Positions 54,593 through 64,000 of a stretch of 64,000 nucleotides of DNA are shown here, piece by piece. The DNA is taken from contig NZ_AUFO01000010.1 in the NCBI RefSeq assembly GCF_000426545.1, forward strand, positions 1 through 64,000, in the 5' to 3' direction. Position 1 is the stretch's first letter. The number at the start of each line of letters is the position of its first letter. Source of the stretch: Paenibacillus massiliensis subsp. panacisoli DSM 21345. GTDB lineage: Bacteria; Bacillota; Bacilli; Paenibacillales; Paenibacillaceae. A program made the translations under genes and the position numbers. Under the pieces are notes generated by a model. The model did no database searches, had not been told where the DNA came from, and saw only the letters and a program-made list of their open reading frames with translations.

Positions 54593-54738
54593 AAAATTCA
54601 AGCTATTAGCAAGGTAGTTAACCAAGATATTGTGCAAGAAATTTACTTGGGAGAAATATATTATGAGTCTGGTCTACTTTCGCATGTCACGTGATTCTTT
54701 AAGTAGCTAGTTGATTCTACCTTCAAGGAGGAAGCACT

Positions 54739-55794
54739 ATGAATGGAGAGGCATTACTTCACAATGGGCAGCCTGCATTTGATCCGGTACGACCGCTTGC
54801 TTTTGATGCTACACGCCCGATGGATCTGGTATCCGTGGGCCGTCTCTGCATTGATCTGAATGCCAATGAGACAGGATGTCCCATGGAGGATACGATGACT
54901 TTTACGAAATATGTAGGAGGCTCCCCGGCGAACATTGCGATCGGTGCGGCAAGGCTGGGCTTGAAGAGTGGATTTATCGGCAAAATTGCTTCCGACCAGA
55001 TGGGCCGCTTCATCCGGCGCTATCTGCAAGTGAACTATGTGGATGATAGTCAGGTTGTAGATGATCATACGGGAGCCGTAACTGGATTAGCCTTCACCGA
55101 AATCAAGAGTCCACAGGAGTGCAGCATTTTGATGTATCGTGACAATGTTGCTGATCTGCTGCTGACTACGGCGGATATCTCCGAGGACTACATTCGCCAG
55201 ACCAAAGCCTTGCTCATATCCGGAACCGCGCTCGCGAAGAGTCCATCCAGGGAAGCGGTATTTCTGACACTGGAGCTAGCAGTCAAGCATGGGGTTACGG
55301 TGTTCTTTGATCTTGACTATCGCTCCTATACCTGGAAGTCGGATGCGGAGACGGCCATGTACTACAATCTGGCTGCCGAGAAATGCGACTGCATCATTGG
55401 TACTCGCGAGGAATTCGATAGGATGGAGCAGTTGTTCAATGAAGCGGCATCGGATGATCAGGTGACAGCCGAACGCTGGTTCGGGCATCGGGCGAAGCTG
55501 GTCGTCATCAAGCATGGTGGCAGTGGCTCCATCGCTTACACGTCAGACGGACAGTCACACCGTAGCGGGATCTTCCGCACGAAGGTACTGAAGACATTCG
55601 GAGCTGGTGACTCCTATGCGTCAGCCTTCATTTACGGACTCATGATAGGCGAGACAGTTGGAGAGGCCATGAAGCGCGGCAGTGCATCAGCCTCAATCGT
55701 CATTTCAAGGCATAGCTGCTCGGATGCCATGCCTACGCTGGAAGAGCTGAACACTTTTCTGCAGGAGAATGAGGAGATAAAAGAGCTTGTGTGA
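54739..55794 (+). CDS. iolC: 5-dehydro-2-deoxygluconokinase
   Basis: 351 residues, PfkB-type carbohydrate kinase. It phosphorylates 5-dehydro-2-deoxy-D-gluconate at O6 in the inositol pathway. The N-terminal substrate region [16 protein letters not shown], then [16 protein letters not shown], and the C-terminal [15 protein letters not shown] with the catalytic Asp, identify the family. The N-terminus is about 25 residues longer than the core. AAGGAGG precedes the ATG. It overlaps the iolA leader and is the first gene of the operon after the LacI promoter. Confidence 0.93.
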   Translation: MNGEALLHNGQPAFDPVRPLAFDATRPMDLVSVGRLCIDLNANETGCPMEDTMTFTKYVGGSPANIAIGAARLGLKSGFIGKIASDQMGRFIRRYLQVNYVDDSQVVDDHTGAVTGLAFTEIKSPQECSILMYRDNVADLLLTTADISEDYIRQTKALLISGTALAKSPSREAVFLTLELAVKHGVTVFFDLDYRSYTWKSDAETAMYYNLAAEKCDCIIGTREEFDRMEQLFNEAASDDQVTAERWFGHRAKLVVIKHGGSGSIAYTSDGQSHRSGIFRTKVLKTFGAGDSYASAFIYGLMIGETVGEAMKRGSASASIVISRHSCSDAMPTLEELNTFLQENEEIKELV

Positions 55795-55832
55795 TTCTAT
55801 ATAACCAATACACGAACCGGAGGAGAGAGGAC

Positions 55833-57293
55833 ATGGAGAAGCAGGGAGTAGAGGTGCTCAGGAATTATATCAATGGACAATGGGTGCAAGCAGAGGCATC
55901 GCAGACCGAGACCGTATTCAACCCCGCTACCGGAGAAGTACTGGGAGAGGTACCCTTGTCTACGCGGGAGGAGCTGGATCGCGCCGTAGCGGCAGCGAAG
56001 GAAGCATTCACAGGCTGGTCCAGCACGCCGGTGCCACGTCGCGCTCGGATCATGTTCAGGTACCAGCAGCTACTGGTAGAGCATTGGGAGGAGCTAGCCC
56101 GGCTGATTACGCTGGAGAACGGTAAAAGCTACAACGAAGCCTATGGTGAGGTACAGCGCGGGATTGAATGTGTGGAATTCGCTGCCGGAGCCCCGACATT
56201 AATGATGGGCAGACAGCTGCCGGACATTGCTACAGGTATTGAATCCGGAATGTACCGTTACCCCGTAGGCGTCGTGGGGGGAATTACCCCGTTTAATTTC
56301 CCGATGATGGTACCCTGCTGGATGTTCCCGCTTGCGATCGCCTGTGGCAATACGTTCGTGCTGAAGCCCTCCGAGCGTACTCCGCTGCTGGCAGCAAGAC
56401 TTGTAGAACTATTGGAGAAAGCGGGCTTGCCCGCGGGGGTATTCAACCTCGTCAACGGGGCAAAGGATGTCGTGAATGGCCTGCTGGAGCACCCGGATGT
56501 GAAGGCGATTTCCTTCGTCGGCTCGCAGCCTGTAGCTGAGTATGTGTATCAAAAAGGCACATCTCATGCCAAGCGTGTACAGGCGCTTGCCGGAGCCAAA
56601 AATCATTCCATCGTCCTGCAGGATGCTGAACTGGAAGCGACGGCTACCCAGATCGTCAACGCAGCCTTCGGCTCGGCTGGCGAGCGTTGTATGGCTTGCT
56701 CCGTCGTAACGGTGCAGGAGGAAGTGGCCGACAGGCTGCTGGAGCTGCTGCTGCAGGCATGTGACACCATGACGATTGGCAACGGTCTGCATGAGGATAC
56801 CTTCCTCGGCCCGGTGATTCGCGAAAGTCATAAAGACAGAACCATTTCCTATATTGAACAAGGTGTAGCGGAAGGAGCGAGACTGCTGAGAGATGGCCGC
56901 AAGGACAAGGCCGTGGCAGGGGATGGATATTTTGTCGGCCCGACGATTTTTGACGAGGTTACACAACAGATGAAGATTTGGCAGGAAGAGGTGTTTGCTC
57001 CTGTACTGTCGATCATTCGGGTCAAGGACGTAGAGGAGGCTGTAGACATTGCCAATGCCTCACGCTTTGCGAACGGGGCGTGTATCTTCACGAATGACGG
57101 CGGCAAGGTTCGCTATTTCCGTGAGAATATAGAGGCTGGCATGTTGGGTGTGAATGTGGGTGTCCCAGCACCGATGGCCTTCTTCCCGTTCTCTGGCTGG
57201 AAGGACTCCTTCTATGGTGACCTCCATGCGAACGGCACAGATGGGGTGGAATTCTATACTCGCAAGAAGATGGTTACGGCCCGCTGGCAGTAA
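55833..57293 (+). CDS. iolA: Methylmalonate/malonate semialdehyde dehydrogenase
   Basis: 486 residues, the usual length for IolA/MmsA. It converts malonate semialdehyde to acetyl-CoA and CO2 with NAD and CoA. The NAD segment [20 protein letters not shown], the catalytic Cys in [12 protein letters not shown] (about residue 285) and the late Glu in [11 protein letters not shown] match the family. The ATG at 55833 follows GGAGGAGAG. Position 38 bases after iolC shows it is in the operon. Confidence 0.95.
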   Translation: MEKQGVEVLRNYINGQWVQAEASQTETVFNPATGEVLGEVPLSTREELDRAVAAAKEAFTGWSSTPVPRRARIMFRYQQLLVEHWEELARLITLENGKSYNEAYGEVQRGIECVEFAAGAPTLMMGRQLPDIATGIESGMYRYPVGVVGGITPFNFPMMVPCWMFPLAIACGNTFVLKPSERTPLLAARLVELLEKAGLPAGVFNLVNGAKDVVNGLLEHPDVKAISFVGSQPVAEYVYQKGTSHAKRVQALAGAKNHSIVLQDAELEATATQIVNAAFGSAGERCMACSVVTVQEEVADRLLELLLQACDTMTIGNGLHEDTFLGPVIRESHKDRTISYIEQGVAEGARLLRDGRKDKAVAGDGYFVGPTIFDEVTQQMKIWQEEVFAPVLSIIRVKDVEEAVDIANASRFANGACIFTNDGGKVRYFRENIEAGMLGVNVGVPAPMAFFPFSGWKDSFYGDLHANGTDGVEFYTRKKMVTARWQ

Positions 57294-57398
57294 GATAAAG
57301 CAGCATTGGAAGGTCATTGATAGATTGTAGATTGATAGCCTGTTGGATTGCTGGCTAGGAATCACTTAATGCAAATTCGGATGAAAGGCGGTAGTTCC

Positions 57399-59381
57399 TT
57401 GGAAACGATTCGATTGACAACAGCGCAGGCATTGGTCAGATTTTTGAACAACCAATATGTTGAGACGGATCAGGGACATACACAGACGAATGCAGCTGCT
57501 CAGCAGCATGCTGTGCATGAGGATGGGGCCGAACGCTTTGTAAAAGGAGTGTTCACCGTGTTTGGCCACGGCAATGTGCTGGGACTCGGTCAGGCACTGG
57601 AGAGCGCCCCAGGAGACTTGATGGTCTACCAGGGAAGGAATGAGCAGGGAATGGTGCATGCCGCCGTGGCCTTTGCCAAGCAGAGTCGCCGCCGTCAGAT
57701 TATGGCCTGTACGGCCTCGGTCGGTCCGGGCTCCGCGAACATGGTGACGGCGGCGGCTACAGCTACCGCGAATCAGATTCCCGTGCTGCTGCTGCCCGGG
57801 GACACCTTCGCGACTAGACAGCCCGATCCGGTGCTTCAGCAGATGGAGCATACCCATAGTCTGGCTATATCCGTTAATGATGCGTTCAAGGCGGTCAGTA
57901 AATATTGGGACCGTGTCTCGCGTCCGGAGCAGCTTATGTCGGCCATGCTGAATGCGATGCGAGTGCTGACAGACCCGGCTGATACCGGTGCAGTGACCAT
58001 TGCACTACCGCAGGATGTACAGGGTGAAGCCTGGGATTTCCCGGTGGAGTTCTTCCGTAAACGAATACACCGAATTGAGCGACGACAGCCGCATCCGCGT
58101 GACATCCTCGCAGCTGCCGAATTGATATCGACGAAGCACAAGCCCCTGATTATCTGCGGTGGAGGGGTACGGTACTCCAATGCAGGTCAGGAGCTGAAAG
58201 ACTTTGCTGAGGCCTTCGACATTCCGTTCGGTGAGACGCAAGCCGGAAAAAGTGCGGTAGAGAGCAGTCATGCGTATAACCTTGGTGGTATAGGCGTGAC
58301 AGGGAATGCTGCTGCTAATACGTTGGCAGCCGAAGCGGATCTGATTATCGGAGTGGGCACACGCTTCACGGATTTCACTACGGGCTCGAAGAGTCTGTTC
58401 TGTCATCCAGAAGTAGAATTTCTTACGATCAATGCCTCGGCATTCCATGCCTCGAAGCTGGATGCGCTGCCTGTTGTTAGTGATGCAGCAGAAGGGCTTC
58501 GAGCCCTGAGGACGGTGCTGGAGGTGCAGAGCTATCGCTCGGGTTACGGAGAAGAAATCGCCAAGGCGAAGGCTGAATGGCAGCAAGAACGGCAGCGACT
58601 TGCCAGCACAGATTATTCGTCGGGCAGCTACGTACCCGAAGTGGCTGGTCATTTGGATCACGAGCTTGTGGAATATGCAGAGGCACTAGGTACGACATTG
58701 ACACAGACCTGCGTGCTGGCTGTAGTGAATGAACAAATCCCGCAGGATGCGATCGTTATTGGTGCGGCAGGAAGTCTGCCTGGGGATATGCAGCGCATGT
58801 GGGAGGCGACCATACCGGATACGTATCACATGGAATATGGCTTCTCCTGTATGGGCTATGAGATTGCCGGGGCATTGGGAATCAAGCTGGCACAGCCGGA
58901 TCGAGAGGTCTATGCGCTGGTGGGCGACGGCAGCTATCAGATGCTGCATTCGGAGCTGGTGACGAGTCTGCAGGAACGCCGCAAAATTAACATTGTGCTC
59001 TTGGACAATGCAGGCTTTGGCTGCATCAACAATTTGCAAATGGAGAACGGGATGGGGAGCATAGGCACCGAGTTCCGTTACCGCAGTGACAGTGGCAAGC
59101 TGAATGGTGACGTAATGGCAATTGATTATGCGGCTAGTGCTGCGGGCTACGGTGCAGTAACCTATCGGGTTACCAGCATAAGTGAACTGGAGGCAGCTCT
59201 TGCAGATGCGCGTAAGCAGACCGTATCCACGCTCCTTGATATCAAGGTGCTGCCGAAGACCATGACACACGGCTATGGAGCATGGTGGCATGTCGGTACA
59301 GCTGCTGAATCCGATAGCAAAACGATTCAGGATGCCCATTCTCGACGAGAGGAAGGCCTGAAGCAGGCACGCCGTTACTAA
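57399..59381 (+). CDS. iolD: 3D-trihydroxycyclohexane-1,2-dione hydrolase
   Basis: 660 residues, thiamine-diphosphate enzyme that opens the inositol ring. N-terminal block [33 protein letters not shown], and the C-terminal TPP motif [15 protein letters not shown] are clear. Compared with other IolD proteins the segment between the N-terminal helix and FTVFGHGN is longer by roughly 17 residues, rich in Gln, His and Ala. The TTG at 57399 gives the conserved start and follows AAGGCGG; earlier in-frame starts lack a ribosome site. Confidence 0.93.
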   Translation: METIRLTTAQALVRFLNNQYVETDQGHTQTNAAAQQHAVHEDGAERFVKGVFTVFGHGNVLGLGQALESAPGDLMVYQGRNEQGMVHAAVAFAKQSRRRQIMACTASVGPGSANMVTAAATATANQIPVLLLPGDTFATRQPDPVLQQMEHTHSLAISVNDAFKAVSKYWDRVSRPEQLMSAMLNAMRVLTDPADTGAVTIALPQDVQGEAWDFPVEFFRKRIHRIERRQPHPRDILAAAELISTKHKPLIICGGGVRYSNAGQELKDFAEAFDIPFGETQAGKSAVESSHAYNLGGIGVTGNAAANTLAAEADLIIGVGTRFTDFTTGSKSLFCHPEVEFLTINASAFHASKLDALPVVSDAAEGLRALRTVLEVQSYRSGYGEEIAKAKAEWQQERQRLASTDYSSGSYVPEVAGHLDHELVEYAEALGTTLTQTCVLAVVNEQIPQDAIVIGAAGSLPGDMQRMWEATIPDTYHMEYGFSCMGYEIAGALGIKLAQPDREVYALVGDGSYQMLHSELVTSLQERRKINIVLLDNAGFGCINNLQMENGMGSIGTEFRYRSDSGKLNGDVMAIDYAASAAGYGAVTYRVTSISELEAALADARKQTVSTLLDIKVLPKTMTHGYGAWWHVGTAAESDSKTIQDAHSRREEGLKQARRY

Positions 59382-59439
59382 AGCCTCGTTCGAATTTAAT
59401 GTCAGTAGAATGATCTCGTGAGCGTCATCGTTAGTGGAA

Positions 59440-59581
59440 AACGAGGAAGCCCTAGAGAAACGAAGTGCCCGTCTTTAAGCTTGCAGTTCTACTACTTTTC
59501 GCCTTAGATCAAAGAACAGCAAGCTTAACAACGATCGACAGGGCTCCCCGCTTGCAGCGGCTGTATACACACATTTGATCT
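59440..59581 (+). repeat. Structured spacer with dispersed repeat, copy 2 (before iolE)
   Basis: TTAAGCTTGC (59475-59484) pairs perfectly with GCAAGCTTAA (59519-59528), and GTTCT/AGAAC extends the stem to about 15 bp. Outer segments AAGCCCT (near 59447) and AGGGCT (near 59540) may close a second stem. The 3' part, 59537-59581, matches 10240-10284 (36 of 45). It lies in the 285-base spacer between iolD and iolE, so it could affect expression within the operon. Confidence 0.6.
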
Positions 59582-59666
59582 GATCACGTTAGTGCATTGA
59601 CGAATCGGATTTCAGGTGGAATGATCTGGTCAACAACCTCACCCCATAAGGAAGGGACAGAAGACG

Positions 59667-60563
59667 ATGTTCAAAGCACATGCAGTCAAGCTGGCGATTG
59701 CTCCTATCGCCTGGACGAATGATGATATGCCGGAGCTTGGTGGAGAACATACCTTTGAGCAATGTATCAGCGAGATGGCGCTTGCTGGGTATCAGGGCAG
59801 TGAGGTCGGCAACAAGTATCCACGTGATCCGGCCATCCTGCGCCGTGCTCTGGAGCTCCGCAAGCTGGAGATTGCCAGTGCCTGGTTCAGCAGTTATCTG
59901 ACAACTCACCCCTTTGAGGAGACAGCCGAGGCGTTCAAGGCACATCGTGATTTCTTACATGCTATGGGGGCCAAGGTCATCGTCGTATCTGAACAAGGTG
60001 GCAGTATACAGGGGCAGATGGAGACACCCTTGTTCGCGAATAAGCCTGTGTTTACAGATGCGGAATGGGTGTTGCTGACAGAAGGACTGGGACGTCTTGG
60101 TAGACTGGCACGTGAAAAGGACATGACAATTGTGTATCATCATCATATGGGCACCGGCGTTCAGACAGGGACGGAAATCTCACGGCTGATGGAGATGACT
60201 GATCCCCAGGAGGTATCGCTGTTGTTCGATACAGGCCATCTGGCTTTCTCGGGAGAAGATCCGCTGGACATTTTGCAGCGCCATCTGGGGCGCATCCGGC
60301 ATGTGCATTTGAAGGATATACGACCGAATGTGGTGGAGCGTGTGAAGCAGGACGGACTAAGCTTCCTGCAGGCAGTCAAGGCGGGGGTATTCACGGTACC
60401 TGGCGATGGTTGCATTACCTTTCCACCGATCTTCGCGGCACTCGCCGCTTCGGAGTATGCAGGCTGGTTCGTCGTAGAAGCAGAGCAGGACCCGGCACTC
60501 GCCGATCCGCTTGAATATGCACAGAAGGCACGGGCATTCATCCGAGAGCACAGTGGTTTGTAA
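59667..60563 (+). CDS. iolE: Inosose dehydratase
   Basis: 298 residues, a TIM-barrel enzyme of the xylose-isomerase-like family. It dehydrates scyllo-inosose to the diketone used by IolD. N-terminal VKLAIAPIAWTNDDMPELGG, metal-ligand regions around VYHHHMGTGVQT, LLFDTGHLAFSGEDP and HVHLKDIRP, and a C-terminal VVEAEQDP match IolE. AAGGAAGGG precedes the ATG. A GH88/105-type gene follows after 39 bases. Confidence 0.93.
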   Translation: MFKAHAVKLAIAPIAWTNDDMPELGGEHTFEQCISEMALAGYQGSEVGNKYPRDPAILRRALELRKLEIASAWFSSYLTTHPFEETAEAFKAHRDFLHAMGAKVIVVSEQGGSIQGQMETPLFANKPVFTDAEWVLLTEGLGRLGRLAREKDMTIVYHHHMGTGVQTGTEISRLMEMTDPQEVSLLFDTGHLAFSGEDPLDILQRHLGRIRHVHLKDIRPNVVERVKQDGLSFLQAVKAGVFTVPGDGCITFPPIFAALAASEYAGWFVVEAEQDPALADPLEYAQKARAFIREHSGL

Positions 60564-60602
60564 GCGGTAACAATATTGTGCAGGAAGAATACTAGCAAAG
60601 TG

Positions 60603-61739
60603 ATGGTGAGACGGATGATGGCGAAGGAGAAGAACACGTTGGAACGAAGTGAACTGATCGACAAGCTGAATCGGGTCATGCAAAAGTTAATGAATCTAGA
60701 GCGGCCTGACAATGAGGATGAGCTACAGCAGCTGGGAACGGATGCAGCAAGGCGCGGCTATTTTGCCCGCGACTTCGGGATGGAGGAGTGGGACTGGCCA
60801 CAAGGCGTAGGTCTATATGGTCTGAACAAGATTGGGCAGTATTTTGAGGATGATCGATTTGCTGCCTATGCACTGCCTTGGATGGAGAAGCATTTCGCCC
60901 AAGGCTTGCCAGGTCGCAATATTAATACGACTGCCCCCCTGCTCTCTCTGATGGATCTGGATCAGGCGGAGCAGCTAAGCAAGGAATGGATTGCCTGGCT
61001 AATACAAGAGCTCCCGCGAACCGAGGAGGATGGCTATCAGCATGTGACCTCTGGTGCAACAGCTCACGATGTGACACTCCATGAGAACGAACTCTGGATC
61101 GACACACTCTTCATGGCTGTTCTGTTCACGGCGAAGATGGGGGTGAAGTATGACAATGCAGTCTGGAGACAAGAGTCACTTCATCAATTGCTTCTTCACA
61201 TTAAATATTTGTACGACAAGAACACAGGCTTGTTCTATCATGGATGGCACTTCACCGGGCGACATAATTTTAGTGAAGCCTTCTGGTGCCGTGGTAACAG
61301 CTGGTTCGCACTCGGATTGCCAGAGTATATAGAACTCATGCAGCCATATTTGGATGAAGGGGTGCTGAAATACCTGCAACAGACGCTGCGTTCCCAGATG
61401 GATGCTTTGCTTGCTCTACAGCATGAGGATGGGTTATGGCATACGCTACTCGATGATCCAGACAGCTATACCGAGACCTCGGGCTCGGCTGCAATTGCTG
61501 CGGGACTGCTGTACAGTGTGCGCAAGGGACTATTGCCTGCCTCCTATGCAGATCAAGCTGTGAAGGCCGTTAGAGCCGTATTGGCACGGATTCGCGAGGA
61601 TGGTACCGTGGAAGGAGTATCTGGAGGTACCGGGATCGGGAAGAAGAAGGAGGATTACAAGGATATTATCCTTGGGCCGATGGCATATGGTCAGGCTTTG
61701 ACGATTGTGCTGCTGGGTGAAGCGTTATATTGCTGTTGA
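60603..61739 (+). CDS. GH88/GH105-type unsaturated uronyl hydrolase, inside the iol operon
   Basis: About 378 residues of the (alpha/alpha)6-barrel family that hydrolyses unsaturated uronic acids by hydration of the 4,5 double bond. The catalytic Asp region LWIDTLFMAVLF (about residue 167) and the later FWCRGNSWFALGLPEY fit GH105. No signal peptide is visible, so it should act in the cytosol. Its place between iolE and iolG is unusual for an inositol operon. A substrate containing both uronate and inositol is one inference; use of an unrelated oligosaccharide is another. The start is uncertain: ATGs at 60603, 60615 and 60618 all lack a strong ribosome site. Confidence 0.8.
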   Translation: MVRRMMAKEKNTLERSELIDKLNRVMQKLMNLERPDNEDELQQLGTDAARRGYFARDFGMEEWDWPQGVGLYGLNKIGQYFEDDRFAAYALPWMEKHFAQGLPGRNINTTAPLLSLMDLDQAEQLSKEWIAWLIQELPRTEEDGYQHVTSGATAHDVTLHENELWIDTLFMAVLFTAKMGVKYDNAVWRQESLHQLLLHIKYLYDKNTGLFYHGWHFTGRHNFSEAFWCRGNSWFALGLPEYIELMQPYLDEGVLKYLQQTLRSQMDALLALQHEDGLWHTLLDDPDSYTETSGSAAIAAGLLYSVRKGLLPASYADQAVKAVRAVLARIREDGTVEGVSGGTGIGKKKEDYKDIILGPMAYGQALTIVLLGEALYCC

Positions 61740-61815
61740 AGCACGGTGCGAACTGCTGATGTCATGATATTGTGCCTATAGTGGTTGGCGATACATCGGG
61801 GAGGTTAATGGAGCG

Positions 61816-62856
61816 ATGACGAGTAGAATCGGAGTAGGCATCATTGGTGCTGGGCGAATTGGCAGGCTGCATGCAGATCATTTGTTACGTTTGCCAGCAT
61901 TTTCTTTGAAAGCGATTGCGGAGGCGTGGATCACAGAGGAATTGCAGACATGGGCAGAGGCCAGAGGGATTCAGGAGTTGCATCGCGATGGTGATGTATT
62001 GTTGAATGATCCCGACATTGCGGCCATCTTTATTTGTACGCCCACCGATACACATGCAGAATGGATCAAGAAGGCAGCCAGAGCAGGCAAGCATATCTTT
62101 TGTGAAAAGCCGATCAGTCTCTCCCATACAGAGAGTGCGGAGGCATTACGGATTGCAGCGGAGGCTGGAGTGAAGCTACAGGTAGGTTTCAATCGCCGCA
62201 TGGACCCGAGCTTTCGTCGATTGAAGCAGCTGGTGGATGCCGGAGAGCTGGGCCAGCCGCATGTACTCAAGATTACGTCACGTGATCCCCAGCCGCCAAG
62301 CGAGGCCTATGTCAGCTCATCAGGGGGGATGTTCATGGATATGACGATCCATGATTTTGATATGGCACGTTATATCATGGGTGAGGAAGTGACTGAGGTG
62401 TATGTGCGCGGTGCGAACCTCATTGATCCTATGTTCGCGCGCCACGGTGATGTGGACACTGCGATCATTACACTTACTTTTGCCAATGGAAGCATCGGTG
62501 TGATTGATAACAGTCGTCAGGCTGTATATGGCTATGATCAGCGTGTGGAGGTGTTCGGCTCTCAGGGAGCCGCAGCAGCAGACAATTGTCGCCCGACTAC
62601 GGTGGAGCTGTCAACAGCTGCCTCCGTCATACGTGATCAGCCGCTGCATTTCTTCCTGGAGCGCTATCAGCAGGCCTATATTGATGAGGTTATGGCTTTT
62701 GCCGATGCCATCCTGCATGACCAGTCCATCATATGCTCAGGTCTGGATGGCATTCAGGCGGAGCGGATCGCAGCGGCGGCCAAGGAATCACATCGTCTGG
62801 GTCTTCCCGTGAAGCTGCCCGTACATGATCTTACAGTGGCCCCTCCGATGACCTGA
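61816..62856 (+). CDS. iolG: Inositol 2-dehydrogenase
   Basis: 346 residues, Gfo/Idh/MocA family. It oxidises myo-inositol to scyllo-inosose with NAD. The Rossmann loop is GIIGAGRIGRLHADHL (about 8-23), the family EKP motif is in IFCEKPIS (about 97), and the catalytic Asp/His pair lies in DMTIHDFDMARY (about 175-186). GGGAGG lies upstream of the ATG at 61816. The protein could also accept chiro-inositol or other isomers, which the sequence does not decide. Confidence 0.9.
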   Translation: MTSRIGVGIIGAGRIGRLHADHLLRLPAFSLKAIAEAWITEELQTWAEARGIQELHRDGDVLLNDPDIAAIFICTPTDTHAEWIKKAARAGKHIFCEKPISLSHTESAEALRIAAEAGVKLQVGFNRRMDPSFRRLKQLVDAGELGQPHVLKITSRDPQPPSEAYVSSSGGMFMDMTIHDFDMARYIMGEEVTEVYVRGANLIDPMFARHGDVDTAIITLTFANGSIGVIDNSRQAVYGYDQRVEVFGSQGAAAADNCRPTTVELSTAASVIRDQPLHFFLERYQQAYIDEVMAFADAILHDQSIICSGLDGIQAERIAAAAKESHRLGLPVKLPVHDLTVAPPMT

Positions 62857-62899
62857 CGGAGAAGATATCTATACCAACCAACCGAGGAGGATCATGCAC

Positions 62900-63724
62900 A
62901 TGTCACGATTGATGGTTAAGGCTGCGGAGCCGAATCAGGATGGACGTATTCTGGCTGTAAGTCCAGAGAGCGCTGGTTGGCAATATGTCGGCTTTGAAGT
63001 ATACCAGTTGCAGATTGGTGCGAGCTTGTCGCGGATGACGGAGGGACATGAAGCCTGTCTTGTATTGTTATCTGGCATAGCTAATATACAGGCGGCAGGT
63101 AGAACATTTGAGGCTATCGGCAAGCGTATGTCCGTATTCGAAGGTATCCCTCCATACTCCGTCTATGTACCAGCAGGAGCCAGCTATGAGATCACAGCGC
63201 ATACCCCTGTAGAGCTAGCCGTATGTCTTGCTCCTGCCAAAGGCAAATACGAAGCTAGACTGATTACTCCCGCCGACATGGAGGTGGAGGAACGCGGTAG
63301 CGGAAGCATGTCGCGGCAGGTCGTCAATATTCTTCCAGAGCAGAAAGAGGCCGAGAGCCTGCTGGTCGTTGAGGTGTATACACGAGGCGGGAACTGGTCC
63401 AGCTACCCGCCGCACAAGCATGATCGTGACAACCTGCCACAGGAGTCCTATCTGGAGGAGACCTATTATCACCGGATAAATCCACCCCAGGGCTTCATCG
63501 TGCAGCGGGTATATAACGATGACAGGACACTGGATGAGACGATGGCTGTGACGGACGGTAGTGTTGTTCTGGTGCCAGAGGGATATCACCCGGTGTCTGC
63601 TCCGCCAGGCTATGATTCCTATTATCTCAATGTCATGGCTGGTCCGACACGGACATGGGTGTTCCATAATGATCCGGCTCATGAATGGTTATTCCCGGCT
63701 CCAGTGAAGAAGGACCAAAGCTAG
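62900..63724 (+). CDS. iolB: 5-deoxy-glucuronate isomerase
   Basis: 274 residues, bicupin fold. It isomerises 5-deoxy-glucuronate to 5-dehydro-2-deoxygluconate, the substrate of IolC. Metal-ligand motif YPPHKHDRDNLPQESYLEE (about 170-188) and a later VPEGYHPVSAPPGYDSYYLN match IolB. ATG 62900 is 9 bases from GAGGAGG; ATG 62894 is too close. It is the last iol gene in the window, followed by a terminator. The aldolase iolJ was not found. Confidence 0.94.
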   Translation: MSRLMVKAAEPNQDGRILAVSPESAGWQYVGFEVYQLQIGASLSRMTEGHEACLVLLSGIANIQAAGRTFEAIGKRMSVFEGIPPYSVYVPAGASYEITAHTPVELAVCLAPAKGKYEARLITPADMEVEERGSGSMSRQVVNILPEQKEAESLLVVEVYTRGGNWSSYPPHKHDRDNLPQESYLEETYYHRINPPQGFIVQRVYNDDRTLDETMAVTDGSVVLVPEGYHPVSAPPGYDSYYLNVMAGPTRTWVFHNDPAHEWLFPAPVKKDQS

Positions 63725-63805
63725 CTTATCGGAGATATCTAGCGGATTGATGTTCGTTACCAATATCACCGTATCGCAACTCCAAATCAAGCAACAAGAG
63801 GCCAC

Positions 63806-63845
63806 ATTAGGCTAAATTAGGCTGCATTGGGTTGCATTACGCAGA
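63806..63845. repeat. 10-bp tandem repeat, about 4 copies
   Basis: ATTAGGCTAA, ATTAGGCTGC, ATTGGGTTGC and ATTACGCAGA lie 82 bases after the iolB stop codon. Confidence 0.7.
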
Positions 63846-63867
63846 AGCACTTGAAGCAATGATCTGA

Positions 63868-63900
63868 AGACGCCCTGGTCATCCTGTAGGGGCGTCTTTT
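63868..63900 (+). terminator. iol operon terminator
   Basis: AGACGCCC (63868-63875) pairs with GGGCGTCT (63890-63897), ending in TTTT. It marks the likely end of the iol transcript at iolB. Confidence 0.75.
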
Positions 63901-63964
63901 GCTGGTCTTGCACGAGTAAAAGCAGTGATCCGAGTTGTTACGCGACTGCCTGTGTCCTGTGGGC

Positions 63965-63986
63965 TTATGGTATACTATAGCCATAA
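63965..63986 (+). promoter_or_regulatory. Palindrome over a TATACT box at the window edge
   Basis: TTATGG (63965-63970) and CCATAA (63981-63986) flank TATACTATAG. TATACT could be a -10 box of a gene beyond the window, with the palindrome as its operator. No good -35 box was found. Confidence 0.3.
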
Positions 63987-64000
63987 TAATTGAACCTATA

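Overview
The window reads as a chromosome segment of a Paenibacillus-like, endospore-forming Firmicute. The evidence is gene content and order: bofC, ruvCAB, a SpoIID/LytB protein, queA, tgt, yajC, spoVB, comN, secDF, recJ, apt, relA, dtd, hisS and aspS follow the conserved Bacillales order. A T-box leader precedes hisS, and GTG and TTG starts with strong GGAGG ribosome binding sites are common.

Layout. (1) 1-2.6 kb: an IS1182-family element whose inferred left end is base 1, a structured inverted-repeat block, the remains of an Rrf2-type regulator and short tandem repeats. (2) 2.6-6.9 kb: a methyltransferase with a CxxC flavoprotein, then a self-regulated tetR-MFS efflux operon, then tRNA-Pro. 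(3) 7-29.6 kb: core genes for sporulation, recombination (RuvABC, RecJ), queuosine tRNA modification (QueA, Tgt), protein export (YajC, SecDF), nucleobase salvage (Apt, permease) and the stringent response (Rel). (4) 29.8-40.7 kb: an accessory block inserted between dtd and hisS. It has a LysR regulator, a DJ-1/PfpI protein, a possible CoA-transferase / OFA transporter / FabK-like reductase operon, a PAS-AAA+ regulator, and a divergent flavin reductase-ArsR pair. (5) 40.8-48.8 kb: T-box, hisS, aspS, tcdA, then a DUF1858-DUF438 operon behind a clear Fnr/Crp-type box, then an NCS2 purine permease. (6) 49-50.7 kb: an AT-rich TetR-hydrolase pair, probably acquired. (7) 50.9-63.7 kb: HelD, then a LacI regulator and a myo-inositol catabolic operon iolC-iolA-iolD-iolE-GH88/105-iolG-iolB with two operator-like palindromes on its promoter.

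How the genes work together. The iol operon encodes dehydrogenation (IolG), dehydration (IolE), ring opening (IolD), isomerisation (IolB), phosphorylation (IolC) and the CoA-acylating semialdehyde step (IolA). The aldolase IolJ and a transporter are not in the window. The 33.9-38.1 kb cluster could import a short-chain acid, activate it as a CoA ester and reduce an enoyl intermediate. Two Crp/Fnr-like sites lie upstream of it, and their half-sites match the box before DUF1858-DUF438. An oxygen-responsive, undescribed catabolic or electron-sink pathway is therefore the most interesting hypothesis here. A second window-wide signal is the many short degenerate tandem arrays (6-16 bp units) in spacers, often just after a stop codon. 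All functional calls come from reading the sequence; no database search was run.
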